Of a stretch of 64,000 nt of DNA, positions 11,641-25,249 are shown one piece after another. Both the position numbers and the translations under genes were made by a program. The notes under the pieces are model-generated. The model was not told the DNA's origin and did no database searches. It saw only the letters and a list, made by a program, of their open reading frames with translations. Each line of letters begins with the position of its first letter. Position 1 is the first letter of the stretch. Source of the stretch: Nymphaea colorata (taxonomy: Eukaryota > Streptophyta > Magnoliopsida > Nymphaeales > Nymphaeaceae); assembly GCF_008831285.2 (NCBI RefSeq), contig NC_045149.1, positions 1,738,001-1,802,000 of the forward strand, read 5' to 3'.

Positions 11641-12411
11641 ATGCATAAAGGGAGACATTAGTGATGGAAGATTATCTCCAATGCATGGATAGAAACTTTA
11701 GTAAAAAGTGATTTTCTCTAACAAAATAGAGAGACAACTCAAAAAGACATCTTGTTATAGTGCCTTTCATTGACATCAGAACAAAACTATCAATGGTACA
11801 TGCTTTACTAATGCAGTAGGAAATGTCAATGATTGAAGCTTTATTGACATCAGCTGCTAAAAACATAAAACTGCACCCAATTTCAATAACTTTATTGATG
11901 ACTACAAAGATATGTCAGTGATACAAGATTCACTAACCTAGCTGGGAAGCATCAGAGAATGCTCCACTTTCTCAGACATTTTCTCAACATCAATGAACTG
12001 CCACTAATACTCCTTTTTTTCGATGTTAGCACAAAGTGTCCATGAAATCATTACAACCGATGTAAGAGCAAGATAAAATGAGGAGCTCATGGATATACAA
12101 AGAGAACATTAAAAAAAACTATCAGATTTCACTAATGCTCAATATGAAATGTCAACGATGCCTATGAATGTTTGTTAAAGTCGATGATGACCTAAATTTT
12201 AATTATACGGCAAGAGTTAGCATCAATAAATCTGAACTTTCATTGACATCTTGTAGGAAATGTCTATGAAAACTAAGCCTTTACTAATGTTAAACTGGAT
12301 AGCTAAGTAATGGCAGAACTTTTACTAATGTTCCACATGGAACATCAATAAATGTCAAGATTAATTGACACTGTTTCTCTCTTGCATCAGTAAATAGCAT
12401 TTTTTGGAGTG
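11641..12411. mobile_element. CACTA-type terminus with subterminal repeats (tentative)
   Basis: The interval is packed with variants of TTTACTAATGTT, CATTGACATC and ATCAATAAA in both orientations. One example is an inverted pair around 12318-12352. It ends GCATCAGTAAATAGCATTTT then GGAGTG at 12411. Read from the other strand the end is CACTCC plus A-rich sequence, then GCTATTTACTGATGC, which resembles CACTA (En/Spm) ends and their subterminal arrays. No matching opposite end or transposase was found, so this may be a remnant. Confidence 0.45.
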
Positions 12412-14149
12412 AATTTCCTGCTATAAGGTGATTTCTACTCGTGATTGTTGATGTTGTTGCTCATGATTATTGGAGCTAAATCCAGTCATTACTCCACTAT
12501 AATTTTGCATATTAATTATGCTTCAAATCCATGGTCTCACTTTCTCTTGTTCTCAACAGTGAACAACTGCTGACGTTGAACAAAATAAATAGTTGATGTC
12601 ACCCTGAAGGGGCTTAAACAGTGATCCCACCAGAAAACCCCTTTTCACTTATTGTCCACTATGGTCAAACAAGGAATTTAGAAATGAAGAAAGGGGACAA
12701 ATGGTATCGGTTCAAAGAAAAAATTTGGCAACTATTCTTTGAAATTTCTAGCATGCTTAATCTCTTAGAAACATTACTACTCAAAAGTATACCTATCTGT
12801 GTTAGGTGGACTCAAATATATTCTTTCTTTTTGTTTGGAAGAGTATTATCACTATTTGCTTAACTATTATCTCATTTTAACTAATGATTAGGACTTAAAG
12901 TCCATGAATGTATAATGGAGACAAAGGGGAAAAAAACTCATGAAAGATTGAAAAAGGTTTCCAAGTTCAATAAGTTCAAAACAAAGTAGGGGCATGAAAT
13001 TTCATGATTTTTGTCCTTGTCATAGGTAGACCATGTTGTCTATGAAATAGTATGATTTGCATGGTAACCTTCATGCATACGGTATCCTTACAATTTAGCA
13101 CATTCCGTCTAATGTATCTAAATAATCCCACCATATATAGCTAAAGCAGGAGATAAAAAATTTTGAAACTATTAGACTTAGAAGGTTCTAAAATGTTAAA
13201 TGGAAGCATACTAGATACAAATACAGATGACAACAAATAAGCATTGGGCCTTTTTAATTATGTTATTTCTGAAATTACTCCAACAAATCAGAAACCTATG
13301 GGTTCCCATACTCTATCATAAGCCAACGTCTCAGAAGTTCGGTGATGACTTCCCTACATATTAATCAAATTTTCTCAACTACAACAACCTGGCATCTGCG
13401 CTCATGCCTCTAACTGGAAGGTATCTAGGCAATGCCCTGGTCATCATGCTAGTGATACATGGCCAGCCATTGCCTTGTTCTCCCAGAAAGTCAATGCCAC
13501 ATACATTAGAGTATAATGAACCTCAGCTGCATATGGGAGCAACAATGCGGAAAGGTCTCCTTAGGATGCACACAAGTCCATCATTGTCAGTGGGCAATCA
13601 TTATTGCATCTCTTTGGAGTTGGCTGATAGTGAAATATGCTTTTTCAGGGCGTAATAGCTCCCCATGGAACTGTTTTACATGCTATTCTCTTGGAAACTC
13701 AAGTGCTTCGCTCCTCATGCAACATAATGCTTCAGTTCCTCAACAATGTACTACTTCCTAGAAATATTCGGTGCTTTTGCACTTCAGTCCCTCTATGGAT
13801 TATAATATTGACCAGTTGGCACTCCAGCAGCTCAGTCTCACATGCATTATGATGCTGATGGTTCAAGCTTCTAAGAACCTTCTCTGTCATCATTAGTGTT
13901 GAAGGGGCCTTCCATACCACAAATGAATGAATTTATATAGGTCTAGCCGCCACAAGCACAACAAAATATACAAGTAGCAGATGCTAAGTTCGTGGAGGTT
14001 TTTCTAGAGCTTCAACAATCTCAGATAAAGGAATAAAGTGGTGCATCAATGGGAGGCTGGCACAATGTCCCGCACAAAGGTTTCCTAGGATGCAAAAGCA
14101 AAGAGTTTTTTTGTTTGAGTGTTTCACATGCCACTTTATTCTTGAGAGT
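12412..14149. other. Unassigned DNA upstream of LINE B
   Basis: No protein family could be recognised. The frames at 13404-13655 and 13516-13761 are open but short and show no known motif. They may be a decayed first ORF of the LINE that follows, since an ORF1 is expected here; the sequence does not prove it. Confidence 0.35.
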
Positions 14150-17100
14150 TGCATCCATAAGAAATGGAAATTATACATGGAACACTAGAGGACTTAATTT
14201 TGTTGAGGAAAAAAACATCATTACCAATTGGATCAAGTCATAAGAACTATACATATTGTTTATCTGTTAAATAAAAATGAAGACTGTATCTTTGGCAATG
14301 GTAGGTTATCTATGGAGAGAAGTCATGTTCTATTTTAAACCATCTAGGTGGGTCACTATAGGAATCTAGATAACGTGGATGACATATATACAAGTCATTT
14401 ATCCTGTCATTGATGATTTTTCTATTATCATATATATCATTGCATAAGGTCACCTATCTTTCTCACAGTAGTTTGTGGCCCATTCACTAGGGATGAATGT
14501 GATGTTTTTTTGGAGAATTTATACAACATTTTGTCTAGACATGGTGAACCACATATCATTGCAGGGGATTTCAACTGTCGATTATTGGTCAACTACTCGA
14601 ATAATGTTGTCACCTACTACTCTGCCATGAGTGGTTTTTGTCAATTCATATGTGTACTATGCCCTTTCCCTATCACAGGGAATAGATATTCATGGTACAA
14701 AAGAATGTTTCCCTGCCTTCGACTATTGCACTGGGTGGTTGTCACATAAGATATTCTAGATCTTTTGACAACATCAAAGGCCATATAATGGCACAATATT
14801 TGTTAGATCATGAAGTTTTGAGTATTATGTGGGGTGTTTGTTTCATAAAATATTGTTCATATACCTTTGAGCAATGGTGACTTCAATAGAGGTGGTTCCA
14901 TGAGGTTTTCATTGAATTTGGACATTGCTTGTTTCATTCCATTGGGCAGCCATAATGATAAAGTTAAAGATAAATAGGCTCAGGCCTTACATCTTCACCT
15001 AGCTGAAGGACAAGAAGGTTGGTAAGTCTTATTATATTAATTCACAGGGAGGACAAACTAAGGTTTCTGAGTTGTAAATTAGAAGAATCAGCCTCACCCC
15101 TATTAGATAATGAGTTGCTGCAAGGTAAAAAAGTGAATGGAGAAGCTTTCATCACACATTAGTGAGTGGAAAGATAAGGAAAATATTACATGGAAGGCTT
15201 GTTCTTGAGTGAAATGGCTTATGTGTGGTGATGGCAACAATGGATTCTTGCACCGTATGGCTTCAATATGACCTTCACAGCTTTCTTAATTATTGACAAT
15301 GTCTATTACAAGAAAGACACTTGCCATATAGCAATAATGAAACATTATGAAAGGTATTTCTCTAATGCTCTAAATGAGGATAGGCACATCAGTCCCTTGG
15401 GGTAGACAAGCTTGTTCTCCAATGGGACTCAATTACTCATATGCCTTTTAGAGAAGAAATTAGGACAACATTGTGGAAACTAGCATGACAAAAAGCTTTT
15501 GATCTAGATGACAATCAAGTTGACGTATTCATTCACTGTTGGGATATTATCAAAGTGGACCTTCTTAACCTCTTCACTGAGTTTTGTAGAAAAGCAATGC
15601 TATCAAGGTCTTTTTATATTTCATTTTCATTTTCATCCCAAAAGAAGACAATGCACAAGACAACAGTAAATTCAAACCCATTGCATTCCTTGGGGCATTG
15701 AACTGCATGGTTGTGAATGGATTCGTAAATCATGTCAACAAGGTCATTACCAAACTTGTTTCCCTATCTCAGATTGCTTTTATTAAGAAGCAACAAATGC
15801 AACATGGTTATGTCCTTGCAACAGATCCTACATTCCATGGACATAAGTGACTGACCCTATTTTATGTTGAAAATTGATCTTAAAAAGGTTTACAACTCTA
15901 TACAATGGTACTTCTTATTTCAATCATTTTCTTTTATGTGCTTTGGCATTGAATGGACGAGATGGGTGAAGGAGTTGGTTACCAAAGCAGAAGCCCAAGT
16001 ATGCATTAGTGGACATATGAGACAATAATTTGAACTAAGGTTTAGTCTTCGGTAAAGATGCTCATTACCCCTACTTTCTACTCAATATTGTCACTAAGGT
16101 GCTGTCCACCCTAATAAAATGATCTCAAGGTTAGAATTTTATAACACAGGTGCCATTTCATACGTGCTCAAGTCATTTACTTCAATATGAAGATGATGTG
16201 TTGATATTTGGTGAACCACCATTTTCCAAGTGATTAATATGCTCAAAATTTGCAAAGTTTTTTCTACTATAACAAGGATCAAGATTAATGAAGCAAAGAA
16301 TACACTTTGGTGAACTTCATATTCATTTGGCTGCGAGGAAAATTTTCGATTGTTGTATAGGTAAGTCCAACTTTGCATACCACTTCAAAACTCCAAAATC
16401 ACCTCCACAGCATGGAATGAGGTTCTCAGCATTTAGAGATGTTGATATCTATCCATGGCAGGTAGAGTGACAGTAATAAAGTATGTACTCAACTATATCC
16501 CTCAATGTTTGATGTTTGTGCACTTCATACCCCAAGTACTTCTCAAGTAAGTGGAAGATTTAATGAGAAATTTAAAAAACATTTGGTTAATTGGGTGGAG
16601 GCTATTAAGCATGTCAAGCATGATGGCCACGACATACAGTCCACTAAATTAAAAAATGCAGCTCAACTAGTTAAGTGGTGGCATTCTTTATTCAATTCCA
16701 ATTTAGAGTGGGTGTTGTTCCTAAAGGAAAAGTACGAATTGTGAAAAGAAGGCTCTTGACTTCCTACATGCATGATTGAATGCAAATCAAACTTACAGTT
16801 CTCTTGGATTAAAGCACTCTAGCTCTTTAAGGAGCAAAGATTATTATTCTCATGGAGAAGTTTGGTTTGACCTACCATCTACCTCTTTCGTCAAAGAAAC
16901 CGTACCCTTTGTTTCTCCCTCTAAATGTAGAGTAGTTCTCCAAAAGATATTTATGGGAGGATGAACCTCTTCTTAAATGTATATTGTTGGCCTAACTTAT
17001 AGTTCAAAGGAAAATCCAAACCCAAGATACGCTAACATGATAAGGTTTTCTATTTTGATGCCATATGTAGTATGTATCTTAAAGAAGACACTAAGAATAT

Positions 17101-17400
17101 TTGTTTTAAGAATGCCCAGCCATGCAACATCAATATTGCATGCTATGGAAAGCACTAGAGGTATGCACAAGGAGGAATTTGCAAATTAGGGATGTATTAT
17201 GGGCCTCTATTGTTGTTTTTACCCCAAAGGTAGTAATTTGTTATGGCGTGTATAAATTTTCGCCACATGGTGGATGATTTGGTGTACCAACAATGATGCA
17301 TTTTACCACGGCAGAAAAGATGTGATCAAACAAATTGTCAACCAGGTTATGTGTGATGTTGCTTTTGTCCTTAACCTGATTTTGGTCACTTTTTGTCCTT
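14150..17400 (+). pseudogene. LINE B, ORF2 remnant (endonuclease, RT, C-terminal region)
   Basis: A second L1-like LINE. Endonuclease traces are YTWNTRGLN near 14175 and HIIAGDFNC near 14552-14578 with GDFN intact. Reverse transcriptase traces are VFIHCWDIIKVDLLNLF near 15520-15580, a block near 15640-15790 equivalent to the LIPKK / FRPI / NRL / SQ-AFI series, and MLKIDLKKVYNS near 15868-15903. The catalytic block follows at 16186-16197 as YEDD where the family has Y/FADD. Downstream are AGRVTVIKYVL near 16459-16490 and KNAAQLVKWWHSLF near 16650. IWCTNNDAFYHGRK lies near 17280-17315. Frames change repeatedly and stops are common, so it is inactive. Confidence 0.85.
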
Positions 17401-17492
17401 TTGTGAGCCCTTTCATGTATCCTCTAACTTGTACTCTTGCCTCCTAACATCATGTTTGGATGGCTTAAGTTTGATAGAAAAGTTATGAAATG

Positions 17493-17506
17493 TCTCTCTC
17501 TCTCTC

Positions 17507-17542
<36 letters not shown>

Positions 17543-17543
17543 C

Positions 17544-17580
<37 letters not shown>

Positions 17581-17605
17581 CATACATACATACATATATA
17601 TATAT

Positions 17606-17638
<33 letters not shown>
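17493..17638. repeat. Compound microsatellite (CT)n-(CATA)n-(TA)n
   Basis: A (CT)n tract is followed by alternating CATA and TA blocks. It lies just past the last LINE B homology and may derive from the LINE tail, though this is inference. Confidence 0.9.
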
Positions 17639-17639
17639 C

Positions 17640-20600
17640 TCATTTTAGGGCACTAGTTCTCCCATGTCCAAGCCCACTTCTTCTCTCTTATCCATGCCAA
17701 GGATAGAGTTTTCAATTCCAGTTGCATAATGCTTGGCTTTGAGCTGTTTTCTCCAACAAAGAGTTTTCAATTCCAGTTGGTAAAAGAGCGTGCTTTAGCT
17801 ATCCACATGTCTTTGCCAGAAAAAGGGTATGATGCCCTATCTTTTAGGTTCAAAAGAGGCCCCCAAGCATTATGCACCTTTCTTATCCACGTCAGATGTG
17901 AGTTCCACTTTGCTAATGGCAAGTCTGATGTTCATTTGTGTCCCTTGGATATAATCAAGATATAAAGGCAACTTGATAGGTAATTCTTTTTTGTTTATTG
18001 ATGTTCTAGTTTTCAATAATGCTTTTGTGTTGGCAATAGGTTGTAGGCATTTTCTTGTATTCTTTTACATAATTAGTGATTTTTTTTTCCTCTACGGCAG
18101 GTCAAATGCAAACACTATAATATGTAATAACCCACTCAGTTTTGACTTTTCATACTCATACTATTGCTACTCATTCTCTTTAATTATTTTTTTGAAGAAG
18201 CTGTTATGGATGGATTGAACTAGTACTTTATAATGTCCAAATACTTGAAAAGCCACTAATGCCTTATTGATTTGATTTTTCCATTTTTTTTTACAATACA
18301 TACTCTATGTCATCCTAATTGAAATCCATATATGCTGGTTTTAGAAACAGATACTTTGATGAGACCAGCTACCTATAGGTTGGAATTTCAAAGGGTAAAA
18401 CCTTCACATGACCATTCATATTTTCTCATTTGCTTTTTCCTGGGCTATCTTTGATTGTGTTTATTTGTTTATGGGAATGTTTATATAAGCAGTATATTTT
18501 TTTAACATAAGAAAAGGAAATCTGTAGTTGTAAAGAAAGCAATATCATAGACCAGTACTTTTAAGTTCATCACTACTATGGACCTATACTGGTGAATATT
18601 ATTACTGCTATAGTTTTGTCTAGGGTACGGCCTTACCCTCATTGAAATGCCTTTTTCACACCTTTGTGTGCCAAGGTGGTCCTTATCAATTCACTAAGGC
18701 GCATGCCATTGGTAGTGTTTTCCATAGTTATTAGCTAGGGTAAGACCTGCAACCAACAACCATGCTTCCTGTAGTGTCATCCCCAACATATGCACTTCTT
18801 CAAAAATATTGTTGTTCTCATTAAATACATTGAGAGAAAAATAAATACAAAAGACAATAAAATCAAAATAGAGATGGTAGAGCTCTATAAGCTAGCCACA
18901 CAAACTTGTAGCTAAGCAACAAAAAATGTAATTCACAATGAATTGAAAACATGTTGAGATAAAGTTGGACCAGATTTCTAACACTCTATCTGCTACAAAA
19001 GCTTAACAATCAAAATTCATCACCTAAGAACTTATAATGTTTGAAAAAGAAAAAAAAATGTAAGAAATTTTAAGGTGATTGTGCAAGATGAATTATTGGA
19101 GAGTGAAAAGTTGAACCTATATATGTGAAATTAAAAATTAAATATTAGAAACACAATAAACCGCTAAAGAAAACAAAAAGAAAAGAAAGACAAATATTAT
19201 GGGAAAAACATGTCTTTGAAGCTATAAACCTAACCATTGTGAATTTTAGAGGCCAAAATTAAACAAAACCAGCATGGAAGAAAGAGAAAGAGACAAACTA
19301 ATACATAAGACATGCACTAGAACAAGCCCCTTTTTTTGTTGGTGCCACCAGCCCCCTTGATGCATTTTGAATAAGAGATGATATGGAGAAAGACAAAGAG
19401 AGATAGTTAACAGAGTGAATAAACATGGAAGAAAAAGCTTCCAATTGAAGTTTAGAGGGCAATTCATCCACTAGTTGTTGTCAATTGACTTCTACAAAGC
19501 ATATCAGGGTTCATGGAGAGACAAAGATAAGAGATTAGAAATGGAAAAGATGGTCGAACTCATGACTTGGAGCTTGCCATTGTCAACCTGTGCTCCAACT
19601 TTTGAACAACCACATGATGAGTTTTCTTTTTCATTTCTAAGTTTTTCTTAAAAAGTATGATTTCATTTATCAAGTTTTCCATCCAAATACCTAAATTTAT
19701 AAGAACTAGTTTTGTCAATTACGAGATTCATATTATTGTATATTAGTCTAACCAAATGCCCCAATGGTTGGCTTATTTTCTCCTTCCCTTGTCCTGATGA
19801 AGGGTTTGATCAGCTGAATTGACTTTGCATTTCATTAGATGGATGACCCCTTTCTTAATTGTCATCATAAAACATTGAAAGAAGAAAATTTCTATTTAGA
19901 AGCATATCTTCAGGTTTGTCATTACAACATAATTCTTGAGTGCCATATTGTCTTCATTTTTTTTCCTTTACTTTATGCTTCTTGTTATGATAATCAAAGA
20001 ACCTTTGTATATGATACTATCATGGTATCATATGATCTTTGGACCTATATATGCTTTTTTTAGTAAAAACGTTTTTTGGTTCACTCAAAGACTTCCCTTC
20101 CTCGGTGTCTATAATGGTGCTTGGACTACACATAGAAGAACAGAGGTCCAAACGAGAGTTGATTGCAAAGAAATATTGAGAAATCAAAGTTTTGAAAGTT
20201 AAAAATTCAAACATTAGGTTGGAAAAGTATTTGTATCTAATGCTATTGAGTGATGCTATCTTTCCCTCAAACCTTATTAGTCTAGTGAAGTTTCACCTTC
20301 ATTGGCTTTCAAACTCAAATTTCGTGTGAGATAGTTTCTAGAGGAGCCGAAAAGCAAGAAATTGAGCAACCCCATCGTGAAACTTTTGTTTCATGGTCAC
20401 AATCTAAATTTCCTAAAAACATTTTGCATTTCTGAACATAGATGAACTTCATACAATTCTTTCATGTATGGAAGTAGAGTACTTTTAACATGAAGTGTAG
20501 TTTGTCAACTACTTTCAACTATTAAGAAATGGACCAATTGTTGAGTAATTGTTGCTATTGTATTAGTACCATGACAAAACATGAATTATTTGTTTTGGTG

Positions 20601-21595
20601 GAGATACTTAATTGTAGATTATAAAATAGTGTAGCAAGAATGTCTCAAGAAATTATATGATGTTACGTTTGTTATTGATTTGAAAATAAATCTAGATTAA
20701 CATATAATAGTCTTCTAAAATATATTTGTGCTTTTATAAGAATGTGCTATTTATCTTCTTATGGTCCTTCTTTATAATCCTAGGTTGAGGAGTATAGTAT
20801 CAATGTATATGTTTTATACATTTTTTGAGCATAACATGCCAAAAAGTCTTCCAAGTAAAACTTGATTATTAACAAACTGATAACCACAGCATACCATAGA
20901 AACAAATTATCACTTCTTCTCTAATGGCTACAGTCTCCTTAATATAATTATTATGTGGGTTTAATATGTACCTGGACAAAAATTTCCTTGGAATCCAACC
21001 AACAAGTTATAGACAGTTGACAACTAAGTTCATTGCCAAGTGAATATGGCACATGCTAAAAAAGTTATATATCCACATCATCATAGAATTTAGTTTGACA
21101 TGAAATTTGCTAATGTCTAATAAGGGTACATTTGGATGTTGCATGTATTCCTTTTGTTGAAGTGAGATCTAGTAGAAGGAGAAACTTACATGCTCATATT
21201 TGATCATCTAACCAAAGGTCCCCAAATGACTTTAAATAAAAGGTTTCATTACCTATATTGTTGAACAAGTGGTAGACTATTCCAATAATTTCCATATTTC
21301 ACCAGCATAAATATCATATTTACCAAACAATGACAATTTCTTAATCATTGATTTGAAGGTCTCAAATTTTGAACTTCATCTGTGTACAATCAAAACATAT
21401 CAAGTTTTACAAGTGGGAAGAAAAATAAAAAGGAGGAATGAGTATGTCAATTAAGTTTGTTCACTTTTTTATATTGTAATATACTCAATATGAATGTGGA
21501 GTCTAAGGAACTCCTAGAGCTATACAATTCTACAGCAATGAGGCATTCATATTCTCCTTTGCAAGATATATGCTTGAAAAGAAAAAACAAGGAAG
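17640..21595. other. Unassigned AT-rich DNA, about 4 kb
   Basis: No gene, RNA gene or transposon protein was recognised. Several open frames of 60-90 codons (for example 17729-17965 and 19936-20202) have no identifiable motif and no splice or codon pattern suggesting a real gene. Confidence 0.45.
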
Positions 21596-21997
21596 TGTTA
21601 AGAAATGCATCATTTGTATTATATACCTATGCATATATGACCTATTCTCATGTAGGTATAGTACATGTATGGATATAGATAATACATGTTTACATGTTTT
21701 CAATACAAATACTTAAATATAGGATTCAATGTAATATTTAGTGTTTTATTTTTATTTTAAAATTTTTGTATTAGTACTAGCCATTTGCTAGCTAACTAGC
21801 CCAACAGATAGTCTTCGCTACCTTTTTCCTTTTCCTAATTCTTTCTTGTATACAAATAGGGAACTATTCCCTTTTCAATGTAAGCTGTAATATTACAATA
21901 GTTTTAGTGATCAAATAAGATATTCTTTTCTTATTCGTTGTGGACTTGATGCCTATTCTTGGTGGGTACTCTTCTTATGTCTATTGAAGACACTTCA
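21596..21997 (+). repeat. Copia B 5' LTR
   Basis: The 402-bp repeat begins TGTTAAGAAATGC and ends ACACTTCA. It is collinear with 26737-27170, sharing ATTTGTATTATATAC near the start and blocks such as TTTTTCCTTTTCCTAATTCT and AATAGGGAA in the second half. Confidence 0.85.
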
Positions 21998-22289
21998 TTG
22001 ATGATGGGTTGAGGATTTAATGAAGCTGGTTATTGCTGTTTTCAAGACAGATTTCAAGCCATCAGGTGCATCAACTACTTACGTTTTCTGCTCACTATTT
22101 TGACTAATACAATGAACTATATAGGCAGATTTCATTACTGGATGCCTAATTGCAGCAGAATTTGTCTTCAAATTCTTTTTTTCTTTTTCTTTTTCAAGAA
22201 GGAAAGGACTTTTATCACTGTTGATGGCCATTATTTGCATACTCACAAACTTTTGGTGAAGCTACTATAAGGATCTATTCTTGTCTTCA

Positions 22290-23010
22290 TTGGAGATTGC
22301 TATTCAAAACCTTGAATATTGACTTTATGGAAGATTCCAAGAGTTTGTTTGAAGGTGAAAGCCATGCTGATCCATACAAAATTGATGGATCTAGTTATGC
22401 TTCAGGGACCAAATGCTTGGAGATGCATATCAAAGGCAAACATCTATGGGGTTTCATAAGACGTACAACTACTCCCCTCAAGTTAACTAAAGTTGAAAAT
22501 GTGATTGAGAAAAAAATCGAGAGATGGAAAGACAAAATGCTATGAGTGAATATTACAAAAAAAAAGAACTAGATGATTGAGAAGCCAAAACTCAAGGATT
22601 AAAGAATGTATTTATGGAAGTATTGATCCAAGAATTGCTCAAAATATCATGTACTATGAGAGAACAAGTACGGTATGAGAATATCTTAAGGGCATGTCCA
22701 CTTAATAGGATATTACTTTATAACTATTGAATCAGAGGACTCAAACCATCAAACAAGGAGAAAAAAAATATAAGACATTACTTTATAGAACTTCTAGTGT
22801 TTGGAATGAGTTGGATCAACTCAGCCATAAACTAGAAATGAATTGCAAATGTCATGAAATTATAAGAGAATAGGTTGACAAATTTAAATTATTTCAATTC
22901 TTCAAGGGCTAAGACCCAAATTTGAGGAAACAAGGTCAGCTTTATTGTCTCTAGCCTCTCCTCCACTCATTCATGATCTTTTACCAAGTTAAGTGGAGAG
23001 AAAACTAAAA
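22290..23010 (+). pseudogene. Copia B gag remnant
   Basis: The interval shows a decayed gag: LWGFIRRTTTPLKL near 22446, SVWNELDQLSHKLEMNC near 22796, and then sequence comparable to the FLAGLNPEYDQVR region of copia gags. Stops break it in several places. Confidence 0.6.
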
Positions 23011-23449
23011 TGATTTTGACAAAAGAAATATATAGTGTTCTTGTATCCAAACAAAAAGAAGATAATGTTTCAACCACTTTAATACCCGAAAGCAACATTA
23101 GAAGTTATAGGCCACTTCATTTTAAGAATCAAAACAAAGGAGAATATAAAGTTACTTGCTATTTTTTTCATGAACCAAATCACGAGACCACATTGCCCAA
23201 AACTTAAAAAAATGAAGGACAACCACTAAGTTATGGAAGAAACTTCAATCGAAGAAGAGAAAACATACTCAAAGCAAACAAAGCAATTTTGAACAATTTG
23301 ATCAGTCTACCAAGAAGTTTGCAAATGTTCAAAATAAACGATGTAGTCATGCATCAATTTCCTCAACATTGAATCAAATTATGACGACTTTGCAACCTAT
23401 GTTAAAGGGTTCAAATTCTAGTGCTCTAACAACAATGGCATCCACTTCC

Positions 23450-24262
23450 ACCACTCCTAGTATGGTCCCTTGACTTTTAGATTCTGGTGTATCTTTTCAT
23501 ATGACACTCAATATATCCTTGTTGACTAACTTTTGAACAAGCAAAAAGGGAGTGAATTGTTTTTACCACTGATGGAACACCTTTGAATGTTAAAGGTTTT
23601 GAAAATTTTGAAAAAGAGTCTGAGAAAAAACAAAAAGTTTACATACCAAAGGTTAGTTATGTTCCTAAACTTAATCTTATTTTATTTTTTTGTTTCACAA
23701 ATGTTATCTTGGTTTTGCTTTAGTTTTCTCAAAGTCAACTTTTGGTGTAGCATCACCAAATCAGGAGATTGATGGGAAAGATTTTAGAAAAGGAGATCTA
23801 TACTGCATGAATATTTTATATATTCCCAAAGAATTTTTTTGTAATCTAGTAAAAGATGTTGACATCAACACTTGATATCAAAGATTAGGCCACACAACAT
23901 TAGAAAATTATGTATGATGATTCCTATCAAGTCTTTTTGTATTAAGGACTTCAAGTGCAATGACTGCATACATAAAAAAATGAAATCCTTACCTTTTGAA
24001 TAGAGAAGTTTTTTCTCCTCTATGCCCTTTGAGCTTGTTCATTCGAATGTATTGGAACCATCTCCCAGTCAAAAGGTGGATTATCTTACTCTTCATTGAT
24101 GATTTCACTATATATTGTTGGACATTTCTAAAATTCAAATTCGAAGTGTTAGAAGCTTTTAAAATTTTTAACAACTTAATAAAAACTCAATTTGATGCTA
24201 AATTGAAAATCTTAAGAACTGATTTTGGAGGAGAATTTATTTCAAATGAATTCAGAAGGTAA
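23450..24262 (+). pseudogene. Copia B protease and integrase remnants
   Basis: Near 23476-23505 a frame gives LDSGVSFHMT, the copia protease active-site block D-S-G. From about 24070 the integrase core is recognisable: FIDDFTIYCWTF near 24092-24127 and LKILRTDFGGEFISNEF near 24206-24256. These correspond to the first and second catalytic Asp regions. The third catalytic block is not visible because the sequence passes directly into the duplicated segment. Confidence 0.75.
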
Positions 24263-25110
24263 AAAGAATGACAAGACTAACAAATTAATTTCAAAAGTGA
24301 CTGAATGTGTTTTTATTGGCTATTCTAAAACTCAAAAAGGCTACAAACACTATGACCCAATCAAAAACTAAATTTTAGTTTATAAAAACATAAATTTAAT
24401 GAAGAAGAAAATAGATTCAGAAAAAATAAAGAATCACAATGTGATAAAGACTTTTTTTTTGTTCAAGTATCTCTCCAAATTTGATGTTGATGAAGTATAT
24501 GATGTTAAAAATAATATTGATCATAAAAATGATGGTGGAGAATCGAAAGAAATGATTACATATCATAGAAGAAATAAACAACAAAATAATAATGAAGAAC
24601 ACCATGACCCTAGGTAACTTTCCATCATCACATGAATCTACGTCAAATGAAGTCAATAATAAAAACTCAAAATCTTAAGAACCAATTTTGGAGGAGAATT
24701 TATTTCAAATGAATTCCAAAGGTATTTGAAAAGCTATGTTTTGAATGATAAGACTGACAAATTAAGTTCAAAAGTGACTGAATGTGTTTTTCTTGGCTAT
24801 TCTAAAACTCAAAAAGGCTACAAACACTATGACCCAATCAAAAACAAAATTATAGTTCATAAAAACGTAAATTTAATGAAGAAGAAAATAGATTTAAAAA
24901 AAAAAGAATTACAATGTGATTAAGACTTTTTTTTTGTAATAATCTCTCCAAATTTGATGTTTATGAAGTATAACATGTTAAAAATAATATTGATCATCAA
25001 AAGCGATCATTACATGTCATATAAGAAATAGGTAACAAAACAATAATGAAGAACACCATGACCCTCTTGACTTTCCATCATCACATGAATCTGCTTCAAA
25101 TGAAGTCAAT
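24178..25110 (+). repeat. Tandem duplication inside copia B
   Basis: About 480 bp (24178-24656) is repeated directly as 24657-25110. Both copies begin TAATAAAAACTCA, carry the ILRT/NFGGEFISNEF integrase block and then VTECVF-GYSKTQKGYKHYD, and end near CATCACATGAATCT followed by GAAGTCAAT. The copies differ by substitutions and by a deletion near the start of the second copy and small indels later. Confidence 0.9.
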
Positions 25111-25249
25111 CTTAGAAGATCCATTAAGAATATAAGGCAATCCAAAATATTTGTATCATATGAATCATTCACACTACAACATAAAGCTAGAATTAGTGCT
25201 ATTCACTCTTATTTTGAGCCATCCACTTTTAATGAAACATCAAATCATA

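Noticed and set aside
21998-22020. Primer-binding site after the copia B 5' LTR
   Set aside because: The bases do not resemble the initiator-Met tRNA complement seen in the other copia elements; either the site has decayed or the LTR border is off by some bases.
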